Origin: Paraburkholderia phytofirmans PsJN
Lineage (GTDB): Bacteria; Pseudomonadota; Gammaproteobacteria; Burkholderiales; Burkholderiaceae
DNA: 64,000 nucleotides
NCBI RefSeq assembly: GCF_000020125.1
Contig: NC_010681.1
Span: forward strand, 930,001-994,000
Reading direction: 5' to 3'
The position numbers were made by a program, and so were the translations under genes. The notes under the pieces were generated by a model. It did no database searches. It was not told the DNA's origin and saw only the letters and a program-made list of their open reading frames with translations. Positions 1-8,920 of this stretch are shown piece after piece (the stretch's first letter is position 1; every line of letters begins with the position of its first letter).

Positions 1-1
1 C

Positions 2-220
2 ATCGGCGCGTATAAGGAGCGCTTGCGCAAGGTGCTGCACGACGCCAGCAATTTCGATCTGCGATGGCAGACCGGCTGGCGCCGCGGCGAGAAGGACGGC
101 ATTCAGATGAACGCCCTGCGGTTGAACGATCCGCAGGAATTCGCGGCGCGAACGAAGGCTGACTGCGAGCGGCTCAAGTGGATGGCGCAGAACGCCGTGC
201 GGGTTCGTCCGCAGAAGTGA
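2..220 (+). CDS. C-terminal fragment of an unidentified protein
   Basis: The reading frame is open from the first bases of the window and stops at 218-220, giving about 72 residues of a protein that begins outside. The fragment is hydrophilic and rich in Arg, Lys and Trp, with no membrane segment and no motif I recognise. The apparent TTG start at 23 is internal, because the frame continues upstream without a stop. It is transcribed towards the convergent ClC gene. Product unknown. Confidence 0.55.
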   Translation: MGAYKERLRKVLHDASNFDLRWQTGWRRGEKDGIQMNALRLNDPQEFAARTKADCERLKWMAQNAVRVRPQK

Positions 221-350
221 AACGGTTAACTGGCGCTTGCGGAGAAATGCAGAGACGTTGCGCGGCATCGTGAGCTGGACAGTGCACGGACAAGGATAGC
301 GGACAGTCTGCCGTGCCACATAAATCCAGCATCGGTTGGCAAGAACAGAT

Positions 351-370
351 GTGCCCCTGGGAAGGGGCAC
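351..370 (-). terminator. Hairpin downstream of the ClC gene
   Basis: A perfect 7-bp inverted repeat (GTGCCCC, six-base loop, GGGGCAC) lies 28 bases beyond the stop codon of the reverse-strand ClC gene. Only a weak T-rich stretch follows on that strand, so termination is plausible but not proven. It could serve both convergent units. Confidence 0.5.
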
Positions 371-397
371 GGAAGAATCGCTTGCAGATCGGGCGGA

Positions 398-2188
398 TTA
401 CGGAACCGGCGGGAAGTGCCGCTTGCCGGTGTGCATCCGCAAGCGCCGGAAGCGCTCTTTCTTGTGCTCTTCGTCGAAGTGCGCAAGAGACGGTTTGATC
501 AGATCGCTGCGCGACACGATGCCGATCAGTTGCAACGTGGTGGAATCCGCAACCACGGGCAAACGTTCGAGACCGTGCACCGCAAGCCGCGTGGCGACGA
601 GGCGGCAGGTTTCACCGGGCAGCGCGAAAGTGGGCGAACGGTGCCGCAATATATCGGCGAGTCGCGAGTCGAGCGTATTGTGCGTCTCGTCGTCGCGGAT
701 TGCCTCCAGCACCGCGCGATCGACGACGCCCACCAGCGCGCCTTGGCGCACCACCGGATAAGCGCGATGTGTCTGCGTCGCGCCGAAGTACGTTGCCAGC
801 GCTTCTGCCACGGACATGTCGCCATCGATCGTCTTGACCGTGCGCGACATCACCTCGTCGACATGGTGCCGTTCGAGTGGATCGACACCGTATTCCCGGT
901 AGATGTGATACCCGCGCCGGGCGATTTTCTCGGTCATGATGGAACGCTTCATGACGACCGTTGCGAACCCGTGCGCGATCAGTGTCGCGGCCAGCAGCGG
1001 CAGCAGGGCGTTGCTGTCGTGCGTCAGACCGAAGGCGAACACGATGGCGGTCAACGGCGCGCCCAACGTGGCGCCGAGCGTGGCCGCCATGCAGACGAGC
1101 GGCCACAGTGCGGGTTCGCCGCCGGGCAGCACGTGCCCGAGCAGGACGCCGAGTCCGGCGCCCAACATGAGCAACGGAGCGAGCACGCCACCCGAGGTGC
1201 CCGAGCCGAGCGCGACGACCCAGATGACAGCCTTTACGATGAGGATTGCCAGCGCGATCTGGATGGCAATGTGCTGATGCAACAGATCGCCGATCACGTC
1301 GTAACCGACGCCCAGCGCACGCGGCTCAAGAAAGCCGCCAATGCCGACGACGAGTCCGCCGAGCGCGGGCCACCACATCCAGTGAATCGGCAGCTTGCCG
1401 AACAGGTCCTCGACTTTATAAAGCGCGGCCGACAAGCCCGAGGCAAGCGCGCCGGACAGCAAGCCGGCGACGACGCAGGACAGCAGCGACAGCGCGCCGG
1501 GCGGCGCGGTTTCGAGCGGAAACAGCGGGCCCGTGCCGAAGAATGCCGCGCGCGCAAAACCCGCGACGGCGCATGCCAGCGCGACCGGCAGGAAACTGCG
1601 CGGACGCCATTCGAACAGCAGCAGTTCGACTGCCAGCAGCACGGCCGCCACGGGCGTGCCGAAGACCGCCGTCATGCCCGCCGCCGCGCCGGCCACCAGC
1701 AGCGTCTTGCGTTCCGCGGCGGTGACCTTCACGCACTGAGCGATCAGCGAGCCCAGTGCGCCGCCCGTCATGATGATCGGGCCTTCCGCGCCGAACGGCC
1801 CACCGCTGCCGATCACGATGCCGGACGACAACGGTTTGAGAATCGCCACCTTCGGCGACATGCGGCTCTTGCCGAACAGAATGGCTTCAATCGCTTCGGG
1901 AATGCCGTGACCGCGAATCTTCTCCGAACCGTAGCGCGCCATCAGACCGACGATCAGGCCGCCGATCACAGGGATGACCACTACCCAGACACCCAACGTA
2001 TTGACGGCAGGCGAGCGGTCCGCAAACGAAAACTGCTGGAAGAAAAACAGATTGGTGAACAGATGAATCAGGCTCAGCAGCACGAACGCCGCGAGCGTGC
2101 TGAGCGCGCCGATTCCGGCGGCGAGTGCGGAAATGCCGGGAAGCCGCGCGTTGACGGAAAAATCGCGCTTATGGGTATCGAAACTCAT
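398..2188 (-). CDS. ClC-family chloride channel/antiporter with CBS domain pair
   Basis: This 596-residue inner-membrane protein belongs to the voltage-gated ClC chloride channel/exchanger family. About ten hydrophobic segments fill residues 15-430. Selectivity-filter motifs are visible: GSGGPFGAEGP near residue 127 (the family GxEGP loop) and SGGVLAPL near residue 332 (the GxFxP-type loop). A cytoplasmic pair of CBS domains occupies roughly residues 445-580. The gene starts 6 bases after the marR stop, so the two are almost certainly co-transcribed and ClC expression should follow MarR control. Whether it is a channel or a proton-coupled antiporter, and for which anion, cannot be read from the sequence. 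Confidence 0.9.
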   Translation of the reverse strand: MSFDTHKRDFSVNARLPGISALAAGIGALSTLAAFVLLSLIHLFTNLFFFQQFSFADRSPAVNTLGVWVVVIPVIGGLIVGLMARYGSEKIRGHGIPEAIEAILFGKSRMSPKVAILKPLSSGIVIGSGGPFGAEGPIIMTGGALGSLIAQCVKVTAAERKTLLVAGAAAGMTAVFGTPVAAVLLAVELLLFEWRPRSFLPVALACAVAGFARAAFFGTGPLFPLETAPPGALSLLSCVVAGLLSGALASGLSAALYKVEDLFGKLPIHWMWWPALGGLVVGIGGFLEPRALGVGYDVIGDLLHQHIAIQIALAILIVKAVIWVVALGSGTSGGVLAPLLMLGAGLGVLLGHVLPGGEPALWPLVCMAATLGATLGAPLTAIVFAFGLTHDSNALLPLLAATLIAHGFATVVMKRSIMTEKIARRGYHIYREYGVDPLERHHVDEVMSRTVKTIDGDMSVAEALATYFGATQTHRAYPVVRQGALVGVVDRAVLEAIRDDETHNTLDSRLADILRHRSPTFALPGETCRLVATRLAVHGLERLPVVADSTTLQLIGIVSRSDLIKPSLAHFDEEHKKERFRRLRMHTGKRHFPPVP

Positions 2189-2194
2189 GGCGAC

Positions 2195-2608
2195 TCAAAT
2201 ATCGATCTGGGGCACGTTAAACGCGCCTTTGAGCGATTTCAGCTCGGCGCGATGCATCTCGGCGAGACGGGCGAGCACCTGCTCACCGGCCTTCAGCAGA
2301 TGAACCTCGACCTGGCGGCGATCCGTCTCGCTGACTTTCCTGCGGACCAGATCGAGCGCCTCGCAGCGGGACACCAGCGCGACTACGCCGTGATGCTGCG
2401 CCTGCAGCCGTTCCGCAAGCTCGCCGACGGTCGCCCAATCGCGCTCCGGATAACCCTTGATATGCAGAAGCAGCAGATACTGCAACGGCGTGATGCCCTC
2501 GCCCTGAGCGGCCTGCTCGGAAAAACGCTCGAAGCGCCGCATCTGATAACGAAACTCTGACAGTTGCTCGAAGTTCGCCTTGGTCAAGCCGCGCGTGAGT
2601 GTTTTCAT
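2195..2608 (-). CDS. MarR-family transcriptional regulator
   Basis: The 137-residue product has the usual MarR size and layout: an N-terminal dimerisation helix, a winged helix-turn-helix at about residues 40-100, with the wing residues SETDRRQVEVHL near 93, and a C-terminal helix. It leads an operon with the ClC gene. A palindrome overlapping its own predicted -10 box suggests autoregulation. A near-identical operator/-10 arrangement precedes the HPP-CBS gene, so the regulator probably controls both membrane proteins. The ligand is unknown; the gene partners hint at an anion, acid or nitrogen-oxide signal. Confidence 0.88.
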   Translation of the reverse strand: MKTLTRGLTKANFEQLSEFRYQMRRFERFSEQAAQGEGITPLQYLLLLHIKGYPERDWATVGELAERLQAQHHGVVALVSRCEALDLVRRKVSETDRRQVEVHLLKAGEQVLARLAEMHRAELKSLKGAFNVPQIDI

Positions 2609-2640
2609 TGGCGTGCCGTGGAGGAAGGGGTAAAGCGCGG

Positions 2641-2660
2641 ATTATATCATGACGTGATAT
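2641..2660 (-). promoter_or_regulatory. Promoter/operator of the marR-clc operon
   Basis: The palindrome ATATCA-TGACG-TGATAT at 2644-2660 overlaps a reverse-strand TATAAT (complement at 2641-2646), 33 bases upstream of the marR start codon. The same operator-to-(-10) layout recurs at 3956-3975 ahead of the HPP-CBS gene. A MarR dimer bound here would cover the promoter. Confidence 0.6.
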
Positions 2661-2697
2661 GTATGTCCGTGCTTGATCCCGGTGTGAACGACGAAGG

Positions 2698-3954
2698 CTA
2701 TGCCGCGGTTCGCTGCCTGGCGTAAGCCTGGCGATACAGTCCCGCGATGAGATCGGCCTGCGTGATCATGCCGGCAAGCCGCTGTTGCGAGTCCAGAACC
2801 GGGATGTGGTGGTGCCCGTAGTTCGCAAACACCGGCACCAATTCGACGATCGGGGTGGTTCCTTCGACGGTCTGAACGTCCACGTTCATGAGTGCGCCAA
2901 CGAGCGGCGCCGGAGTGACGCTGCGCCTGAACCAGCGTTTCATGGGAGAGGTTTGGCCGGGCGCTTTGCCGAATGCCCGTTTGTCCACAAGGTCGGCACG
3001 GGTCACGATGCCGATCACATGCTGCTTCTCGTCGGTGACCGGCAGTGCCTTGATATGGCGCTGTTTCAGCAGGCTCCATGCGGCGGAAGCACGCGTGGTT
3101 GCCGACACGGCGACGAGCGACCGCGACATGATGTCCGCGCAGGTCAGTTCATTGAACGTGCGGGCATAGGCCTGCAACTGCACGTCGCGCAGCAGGGATT
3201 CCAGATCGTCCGTATCGATATCGAGCAATTCGCCGCGCCGGTTCAGCACCGCTTCGAGGTCTGCGCGCGTGAAACCTTCGCTCGACGCCGAGGCCGATGC
3301 TCCCGCGCCTTTGAGCGAGCTCGCCTGGGCGACGTGGGGGTATCGATGCCCGGTAGCGGCGTGGTAGACGATGGCAGCGCATAGCAGCGTCACCGACTGG
3401 ATCGCAATCGGCTCGGCCACGAAGCGATAGCCCAGCGCGTGCACCGCTGGACCGCCGAGAACCGCGGTCAGCGCAACGGCGCCCGACGGCGGGTGGACAC
3501 AACGCAGCGCAAACATCGCACAAATCGCCAGCGCAACGGCCAAAGCGGCTGCGCCCACCGGATCGCCGATCCAGCTCGCACAGGCCACGCCGACCGTAGC
3601 GGAGACGATATTGCCGCCGATAATCGACCACGGTTGCGCGAGCGGACTTGCGGGAACCGCGAACAGCAGCACGGCCGAAGCGCCCATTGGTGCGACCAGC
3701 AATGGAATATTTGCCGCCGGTCCGAGAAGGACGTGCATGGTCCCGCCGGTGAACGCGATGCCGAGCAATGCGCCGACACACGATCTCAGGCGTTCCGGCC
3801 ACCGGACGGCCATGGGATGCGGGGCGAAGCTGGCGAGCCAGCGGATGAGAGCGTAGCGGGACAAGGTTCGAATAGAAGAAAGAAGGCGATGCCGCGTTAG
3901 AGGAGGCCACACATTAAGGCCAAATCCTCGGGAAACGAAAGACTGCATCGTCAT
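2698..3954 (-). CDS. HPP-family integral membrane protein with two CBS domains
   Basis: The 418-residue product contains an HPP-family membrane domain (about residues 50-210) with the diagnostic CVHPPSGA motif near residue 152 and several hydrophobic helices. Two CBS domains follow at about residues 265-400. HPP proteins have been linked to nitrite transport in cyanobacteria and plants, but the substrate here is unknown. A TATAAT lies one base upstream of the annotated ATG, so transcription would begin near that codon. Translation may therefore be leaderless, starting at Met1 or Met3, or begin further inside. The shared operator ties it to the neighbouring MarR-ClC operon. Confidence 0.82.
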   Translation of the reverse strand: MTMQSFVSRGFGLNVWPPLTRHRLLSSIRTLSRYALIRWLASFAPHPMAVRWPERLRSCVGALLGIAFTGGTMHVLLGPAANIPLLVAPMGASAVLLFAVPASPLAQPWSIIGGNIVSATVGVACASWIGDPVGAAALAVALAICAMFALRCVHPPSGAVALTAVLGGPAVHALGYRFVAEPIAIQSVTLLCAAIVYHAATGHRYPHVAQASSLKGAGASASASSEGFTRADLEAVLNRRGELLDIDTDDLESLLRDVQLQAYARTFNELTCADIMSRSLVAVSATTRASAAWSLLKQRHIKALPVTDEKQHVIGIVTRADLVDKRAFGKAPGQTSPMKRWFRRSVTPAPLVGALMNVDVQTVEGTTPIVELVPVFANYGHHHIPVLDSQQRLAGMITQADLIAGLYRQAYARQRTAA

Positions 3955-3955
3955 G

Positions 3956-3975
3956 ATTATATTTCATTGTGATAT
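3956..3975 (-). promoter_or_regulatory. Second copy of the MarR-type promoter/operator
   Basis: On the plus strand ATTATAT, six bases, then GTGATAT matches the site at 2641-2660 base for base in both arms and spacing. Read on the gene strand it is ATATCAC-N6-ATATAAT, with the -10 box directly before the HPP-CBS start codon. The shared sequence supports one regulator acting on both genes. Confidence 0.55.
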
Positions 3976-4056
3976 AAAACTTCGTTCCGGGCTGCGGCAG
4001 CGCAGCAGACGTGCGGGCGGGCACGGGTCCGGGCTGGTCCGCGGGATGTTCCGCAG

Positions 4057-4230
4057 TTACGGCGCGCTTCCTGGCGTCAAGTCGGGTGTTTGCCGAACTC
4101 GCGGTGCAACGTCGCCAGCCACTGCGCGGACCTGCGTGCGTTGGGTCAGCCACGAGGCAAGAACCGAAGTCATGCCGCCGATAGCGGCGCCGACAAGTGC
4201 AGCCAGGGCAGAGATAACCGAAGCGTTCAT
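4057..4230 (-). pseudogene. Truncated remnant of a small conserved membrane-anchored protein
   Basis: A 57-codon frame starts MNASVISALAALVGAAIGG and continues to ASWLTQRTQVR. From memory this resembles the start of a widespread proteobacterial small protein (about 140-150 residues) with one N-terminal transmembrane helix. After that point the frame loses the family's AQWLA sequence, which is found in the +1 frame, and stops soon afterwards. This looks like a one-base deletion plus truncation. No strong ribosome site is visible. Function unknown. Confidence 0.45.
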
Positions 4231-4373
4231 GGACCATTCTCACGTTGTCATTCAGCTATCCATAATAATGCCGAGGTGTGTAATTTTGGAGTCGCCAGTC
4301 CGCAAAGGGAACGCGATGACGACCGCGTGGAAGCGATGCGTAACACCGCGCCGGCGAGCGTTCGTATCAACGG

Positions 4374-5192
4374 TCAGCTTTGGACCATGACCACGTGCGC
4401 CTGGATCTTACCGTCGACCGGCCCCGTGCCGAAGCGCTCGGCAATCGCAGTGGCGCATGCTGACGTCGCGTCATCCACGGCGCCGCCGGAGCGCGCCTCG
4501 ATCTCACTGCGCAAAGGCGTGCCCTGACAAAGGCCGACGGCCGGCACAAGCGCAGATGCCGCACGGCTGCGCGCCGCAATGGTCTCGAAACGTGGAGCCG
4601 CGCTGAAGCCCGCATTCACGAGGTCGCGTGAAATGATCGCCGGGTCGAAATAACCGTACGGCGTGCGCGCCAAGAAAAGTGGAGGATCCGCCGGGAAGAG
4701 ACCGGCGAGGGTTGCCGTGACGGTATTGGCAAACTCGTTTTCTTCAATGCGATCCCAGACGTTGAACAACAGCGCACCGTCGCGACGAAGTACGCGCCGA
4801 GCTTCGGCGAACGCATGCGCTTTGTCCGGAAAAAACATGGCCCCAAACTGGCAGACGACGACGTCGAAACTCGCGTCGTCGAACGGCAGGCGGGTCGCGT
4901 CTGCCTGTTGCCACCTCACTGGTCTCGAAGTGCCGATTGCGGCGGCGCGATCGAGCATCGGCTGATTCAGGTCGGTTGCAACTAGTTCGACATGCATGGG
5001 TAATGCATGCGCCATCGGGCGAGTCACTACGCCCGTGCCGGCCGCGGTCTCGAGCACGCGTGATGGCTGACGCCGGTCGACCCGGTTCGCCAGATCCGCG
5101 GCGTAGGGTTCGAAGAGCATCGGAACAAGGTGGCTCTCATAGAGCTCGGCGATCGAGCCGGTGAAGCGAGTATCGGTACCGAAGCTGTTCAT
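4374..5192 (-). CDS. Class I SAM-dependent methyltransferase (UbiE-like)
   Basis: The 272-residue protein has a Rossmann methyltransferase core. Motif I is VLETAAGTGVVTRP near residue 46, the acidic adenosine-binding residue is in LVATDLNQPML, motif II is in the DATRLPFDDASFDVVVCQF stretch, and a motif III region carries LRRDGALLFNVW. This matches Methyltransferase_11/UbiE-type enzymes acting on small molecules. The substrate cannot be inferred. It is a single reverse-strand gene, divergent from the AraC-VOC pair. Confidence 0.85.
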   Translation of the reverse strand: MNSFGTDTRFTGSIAELYESHLVPMLFEPYAADLANRVDRRQPSRVLETAAGTGVVTRPMAHALPMHVELVATDLNQPMLDRAAAIGTSRPVRWQQADATRLPFDDASFDVVVCQFGAMFFPDKAHAFAEARRVLRRDGALLFNVWDRIEENEFANTVTATLAGLFPADPPLFLARTPYGYFDPAIISRDLVNAGFSAAPRFETIAARSRAASALVPAVGLCQGTPLRSEIEARSGGAVDDATSACATAIAERFGTGPVDGKIQAHVVMVQS

Positions 5193-5469
5193 ACGCCTCC
5201 CTGCTGCTTTTCAGGCAATGTTAGGCGCAGCGGGGCGAATAGAACAGCCGTCTTGCCGGGTCTTCTTTGGCGGCAGCTTCGACGTACGCTTCGAGCGCCC
5301 ATTGGTCGCGACACGGTGCGGCCACCGGGCATCCAGCGCGTTAGAATCAACCGGGATGAAGACACAGTACGGCGTGCCAACGTCGAAGCTCACCAACGAT
5401 GCCGACGTTTCCGGAATCAGTCTTCGACACACTACGCTCGCAGCCAGCGATGGCGAACCATTGACGACC

Positions 5470-6000
5470 ATGGCCGAATCCAATCCACCACTCACCTCGT
5501 CTGCGCCGCCGGCCGACACCGAACCGTTGCAGGATCCGGCGCTGCTGCGTCGCCTGCTGCGCGCCAAAGACCGAATGGACGCCGCTTCGCACGAGGCTTG
5601 GCCCGTCGATCGGCTGGCTACGGTCAGTGGCGTTTCCGAGGCCCATTTCGCGCGTTCCTTCAAGCGGGCTTTCGGCATCCCGCCACATCGCTACCTGTTG
5701 ACGCGGCGCATCGAGCAAGCCAATACGCTGCTGCGCGACACGGCGCTCAGCATCACGGAAATCGCCTTCGCCACGGGCTGGGAGAGCCTGGGGACCTTTG
5801 GCCGCGTCTTCCGCGACATCAACGGTCGGAGCCCCAGCGCCATGCGCCGGGAGGCGCAGGCCGCCGTGCGGCAACTCGACCGCGTACCCGCCTGCGTTCT
5901 CAAGGCCGCCCAGCGTCCCGATCTCACCATCGCAGTTTTGGAGAAGCGGCGCCGCGAGGCCAAAGGTACATTGCCCACATCAACCAAGGAGGTCTCATGA
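5470..6000 (+). CDS. AraC-family transcriptional regulator
   Basis: From the ATG at 5470 the product has 176 residues. A two-helix-turn-helix AraC domain spans about residues 20-125, with the conserved second HTH text SITEIAFATGWESLGTFGRV. There is no sizeable effector domain, so it is a short AraC-type activator. The frame is open further upstream (ATG at 5356, GTG at 5161), but those longer versions add sequence of no recognisable type and run into the divergent methyltransferase gene. Its stop overlaps the start of the VOC gene, so the two are translationally coupled. Confidence 0.82.
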   Translation: MAESNPPLTSSAPPADTEPLQDPALLRRLLRAKDRMDAASHEAWPVDRLATVSGVSEAHFARSFKRAFGIPPHRYLLTRRIEQANTLLRDTALSITEIAFATGWESLGTFGRVFRDINGRSPSAMRREAQAAVRQLDRVPACVLKAAQRPDLTIAVLEKRRREAKGTLPTSTKEVS

Positions 6001-6413
6001 ACCAGGGTATCAGTGTGGTGGGCTTGTACGTCGACGATCAGGACGAAGCGCTCAAGTTCTATGTCGACAAACTCGGATTCCGCGTCCATACGGACGTGGC
6101 CAACGGCGCCTACCGGTGGCTAACGGTGCAGCATCCGGATCAGCCTTCTTTCCAGCTCGGGCTGTTCAGACCCGGTCCGCCCGTCCATGACGACGCCACC
6201 GCGCAGACCCTGCGTGCGATGGTCGCGAAGGGCGCCATGCCGCCACTCGTCCTGCTGGTGTCCGATTGCCGCGCGAGCTACGCTCATCTGAAGGCAAGTG
6301 GCGTGGAATTCACCCAGGAGCCGGTGGACCGTTTTGGCAGCGTCGATGCAGGTTTTCGCGACCCCGCCGGTAACGGTTGGAAGATGATTCAGGAGCCGCG
6401 AAGCGGGACGTGA
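5997..6413 (+). CDS. VOC-superfamily protein (glyoxalase/bleomycin-resistance fold)
   Basis: The 138-residue protein shows the vicinal-oxygen-chelate repeat pattern. The first beta-alpha-beta module is GLYVDDQDEALKFYVDKLGF, and the second ends in FRDPAGNGWKMIQ, which is typical of these metal-dependent or metal-free isomerases and resistance proteins. A strong GGAGG lies just before the ATG at 5997, which overlaps the AraC stop (ATGA). An upstream in-frame extension to 5130 is an artefact of high GC. The role is unknown; pairing with its own AraC regulator suggests an inducible detoxification or resistance function. Confidence 0.85.
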   Translation: MNQGISVVGLYVDDQDEALKFYVDKLGFRVHTDVANGAYRWLTVQHPDQPSFQLGLFRPGPPVHDDATAQTLRAMVAKGAMPPLVLLVSDCRASYAHLKASGVEFTQEPVDRFGSVDAGFRDPAGNGWKMIQEPRSGT

Positions 6414-6437
6414 ATAGCCACTCCCGTCGTGTCGATG

Positions 6438-8126
6438 CTACCGTCGTTCGGGTATCAGGTAGCGGGGAATTGAGCCCACTTGCCAGTGGAGCGCTTGAGC
6501 ACTGATCGGCAGAGGCGTATCGACACCTTGCCAGTCACGTTGTATGTATTTTCCCGGCGGCAGGGTCACGACTGCGTCATGTTGCTTGCCGTCGGCGGTC
6601 CAGCCGACGATAACCGGATCGTCGTTTCCGTATTGATACGCCTTGACGTTGTCCGAGTCGATCAACGCCTTCACCCACGGTCGCTTGCCGACTGTGCTGG
6701 TTAATACAGATGCCGCGACGAATGCCGGTTTCGGCGTCAGGTCGTAATGCAGTAACCCAAAATTATGTTCGATGTTATATGGGTCGGTGCCGTCATCGAC
6801 AAAGTCATACCAGAACAGGACGCGAACCGTGCCATAGCGCCGTGACAGCAAAAAGCTGCGCGCCAGATTGGCCGCTTGCATGGCCTCGTCTTGCCCCGGT
6901 TCCTTGGGGTTGACGGGCCAGCCCATCTCCGTCACCCAAACTTGCAGAGGGCGGCCGTCGGCTTTCACACGGTCAGCGGCAAAGTCCTTCAGATAGGGCC
7001 ACACTGTCGGGATACTCACGGCGTCGATTGGTGCGTCTACGGTTTTGTAGCCCTTTTCTGGCGTATTTGGCGACATATAGGGATGTACGCTGAAGCCGGT
7101 CTGGTCGTTTAGCCCTCCTTCCTCGAGTAAGCCGACCACACAGTCGCCGCCGGGGCCGCCGCCCGAGCCGCCGCCGCCGCAGGAGATAACCGATGCATTG
7201 GGATCCACATCTTTAATCGCGCCGAACGTTTCCCATAGTAGGGAAAGATAGGCTGCGTAGCTGATCTTGCTGAAGTCAGGCTCGTTCCACACTTCCCAAT
7301 GGCTGACTGCTCCGCCGTAGGGCGCAGCCACAGTGGCGTCACCGTATCGCGCAACCACTGCGTCGACGTAAGCTGCGAAGCGCGCACGGGCGTCGGATGA
7401 AAAGGGAAAGTCCGACTTCGGAAACAGTGTAGGGTAGGCATCCGCGTTGCCGCCGCCAAGAACGATTACAGTCGAAATGCCGAGTTGTTTGCATAAGGCC
7501 AGGTAGGCGTCATAGCTCTGGGGAAATTTGAATACTCCGGGCTTTTTCTCGATTGCCGCCCAATAGAGGTCGTCCCGAATCCACGAGAATCCAGCCTGCT
7601 TGACGAGCGGCAGCAGCACCGACGCAGGTGGTATCACACGTTGGGCGAAGTGCGTGCCGACCCCGAAGTCGGAGGGCCCGATCTCGTCGCGTTTCGTGAC
7701 GACAGCGATCGTGCTCGTGGTCTTGTCGAGCATTTCCCCATCGGATAATTTTAAGGTTGCGTCGACCCGGAATAGACCGGAGCGCGGGATCGCTACGTCG
7801 ACGTCGATGGCCTTACCGCTGTCCATGCTGCCGATGGTTTTCTCGTACGACGCGAGCGGCGTGTGCACCGCCTTGCCGTCGCTGTCGTAGGAATAAACGA
7901 CCACCGTCATTCTCGCTGCGCGCAAACGGGCCGGCGACAGAACCTCGAACCGTAGGGTCTTCTTTCCGCTTGTCAGCATGACTTGCGAGCCAGGCGGGTT
8001 GATCAGTTGCAGCTTGACCTGCGCGTATGAGACGCCCGAGAAAGCCAGAAACATCAGTGCGGGCAGCGTAGTGCGCCAGAGCGTGCGTGATCTGAACGGG
8101 CTGCGGCGGCGATGAATCGTCGGCAT
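6438..8126 (-). CDS. Secreted clan GH-A glycoside hydrolase, PslG-like (GH39-type)
   Basis: The chosen start (8126) has GAGG nine bases upstream and gives 562 residues. A signal peptide ends at about residue 35 (SGVSYA before QVKLQ). A beta-sandwich-like segment follows to about residue 150, then a TIM-barrel hydrolase. The acid/base glutamate is in WEVWNEPD near residue 280 and the nucleophile in VTEMGWP near residue 399. The layout resembles PslG, the endoglycosidase that accompanies Psl exopolysaccharide synthesis. Its place at the edge of the EPS locus suggests that it trims or releases the polymer in the periplasm. The substrate is not established. Confidence 0.8.
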   Translation of the reverse strand: MPTIHRRRSPFRSRTLWRTTLPALMFLAFSGVSYAQVKLQLINPPGSQVMLTSGKKTLRFEVLSPARLRAARMTVVVYSYDSDGKAVHTPLASYEKTIGSMDSGKAIDVDVAIPRSGLFRVDATLKLSDGEMLDKTTSTIAVVTKRDEIGPSDFGVGTHFAQRVIPPASVLLPLVKQAGFSWIRDDLYWAAIEKKPGVFKFPQSYDAYLALCKQLGISTVIVLGGGNADAYPTLFPKSDFPFSSDARARFAAYVDAVVARYGDATVAAPYGGAVSHWEVWNEPDFSKISYAAYLSLLWETFGAIKDVDPNASVISCGGGGSGGGPGGDCVVGLLEEGGLNDQTGFSVHPYMSPNTPEKGYKTVDAPIDAVSIPTVWPYLKDFAADRVKADGRPLQVWVTEMGWPVNPKEPGQDEAMQAANLARSFLLSRRYGTVRVLFWYDFVDDGTDPYNIEHNFGLLHYDLTPKPAFVAASVLTSTVGKRPWVKALIDSDNVKAYQYGNDDPVIVGWTADGKQHDAVVTLPPGKYIQRDWQGVDTPLPISAQALHWQVGSIPRYLIPERR

Positions 8127-8920
8127 CGGATCAATCCTCATTGAAACGCTGATGAAATGGCCCGATCGGTTTGACGAGCGAAGAGACAGGCGCGGCAGGC
8201 ACTTGGAGGCACGCGGAGCACCGTATCTTGGGCGGCAAGCAGACCCACGATAGAGGGCGTTCGCTGGCTTGTCAGTGCGACATCGAACTTTCAGAGCCAT
8301 TCGCCGCCGCGCTACGTTTGAACTACAGCTTGCCGTTGGAAGCACTCGCTCAACCCACGCACAACCGCTATTCGTATGGAGAATCAACCGAATGTCTTAC
8401 GAGAGCTTCAACGCTTACAAACGAAGTTCGGAATGGATTTCGGTATGAGGGGGGTTAAAAGATTTTCTATTGATCTAATGGAAAACCCTTCGATTATTTG
8501 AGGGTCGGCATCTTTTTAGGTGAAGTGACTTATTAACAGTATTTATCAGACAAAATCATTGTGAATTGGTATATTCGTATGAATAAAGGTGCCTATTATT
8601 TGATCTTTTCATCGCGATTCGGTTCGATGGCTCAATGCGCAAAAGCGGCCTGTGGAAAGGGATTGAGCACAAAAATTAAGATTTGAGAACCCCTAATTAA
8701 TAGGTAAATAATTTTTTTATCAGTGCGCCGACGCAACATCCCGTATGTGCGGTGGCGCACATATGTTCTCTTTTTCGATACGCGTAATGCGGATATTTGC
8801 TTTACAGCATTAGTCTGGAGATAGTTCGCCTTATTGTTTCGTTTTTACATCCAGTTACATCATACGCAAATGTTGGGCACATATACTGCGATCCCCAACC
8901 GAACTGCGTAAGTTGTACTC
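8127..8920. other. AT-rich divergent intergenic region of the EPS locus
   Basis: About 790 bases separate the two divergent hydrolase genes and no credible gene is visible. From about 8450 to 8900 the sequence is far richer in A and T than the flanks, with many TATTTAT- and TTTTTTAT-like runs that could be promoters or nucleoid-protein targets. A perfect 20-bp palindrome lies at 8744-8763. I could not fix a transcription start. Confidence 0.6.
8744..8763. promoter_or_regulatory. Operator-like palindrome, EPS copy 1
   Basis: TATGTGCG-GTGG-CGCACATA is a perfect inverted repeat with 8-bp arms, about 160 bases upstream of the lipoprotein hydrolase. Its core TGTGC-GGTGGC-GCACA recurs as TGTGC-GGTAGG-GCACA at 10494-10509 ahead of the tyrosine-kinase gene, which favours a regulator site over chance. 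Confidence 0.5.

Noticed and set aside
416..2560. 714-codon open frame on the plus strand opposite the ClC and marR genes
   Set aside because: It is Arg/Gln/His-rich with no family text and lies exactly opposite two clear genes; high GC removes stop codons in the complementary frame.
5130..5996. Long upstream extension of the VOC protein frame
   Set aside because: It overlaps the AraC gene in another frame; the VOC fold and a strong ribosome site start at 5997.
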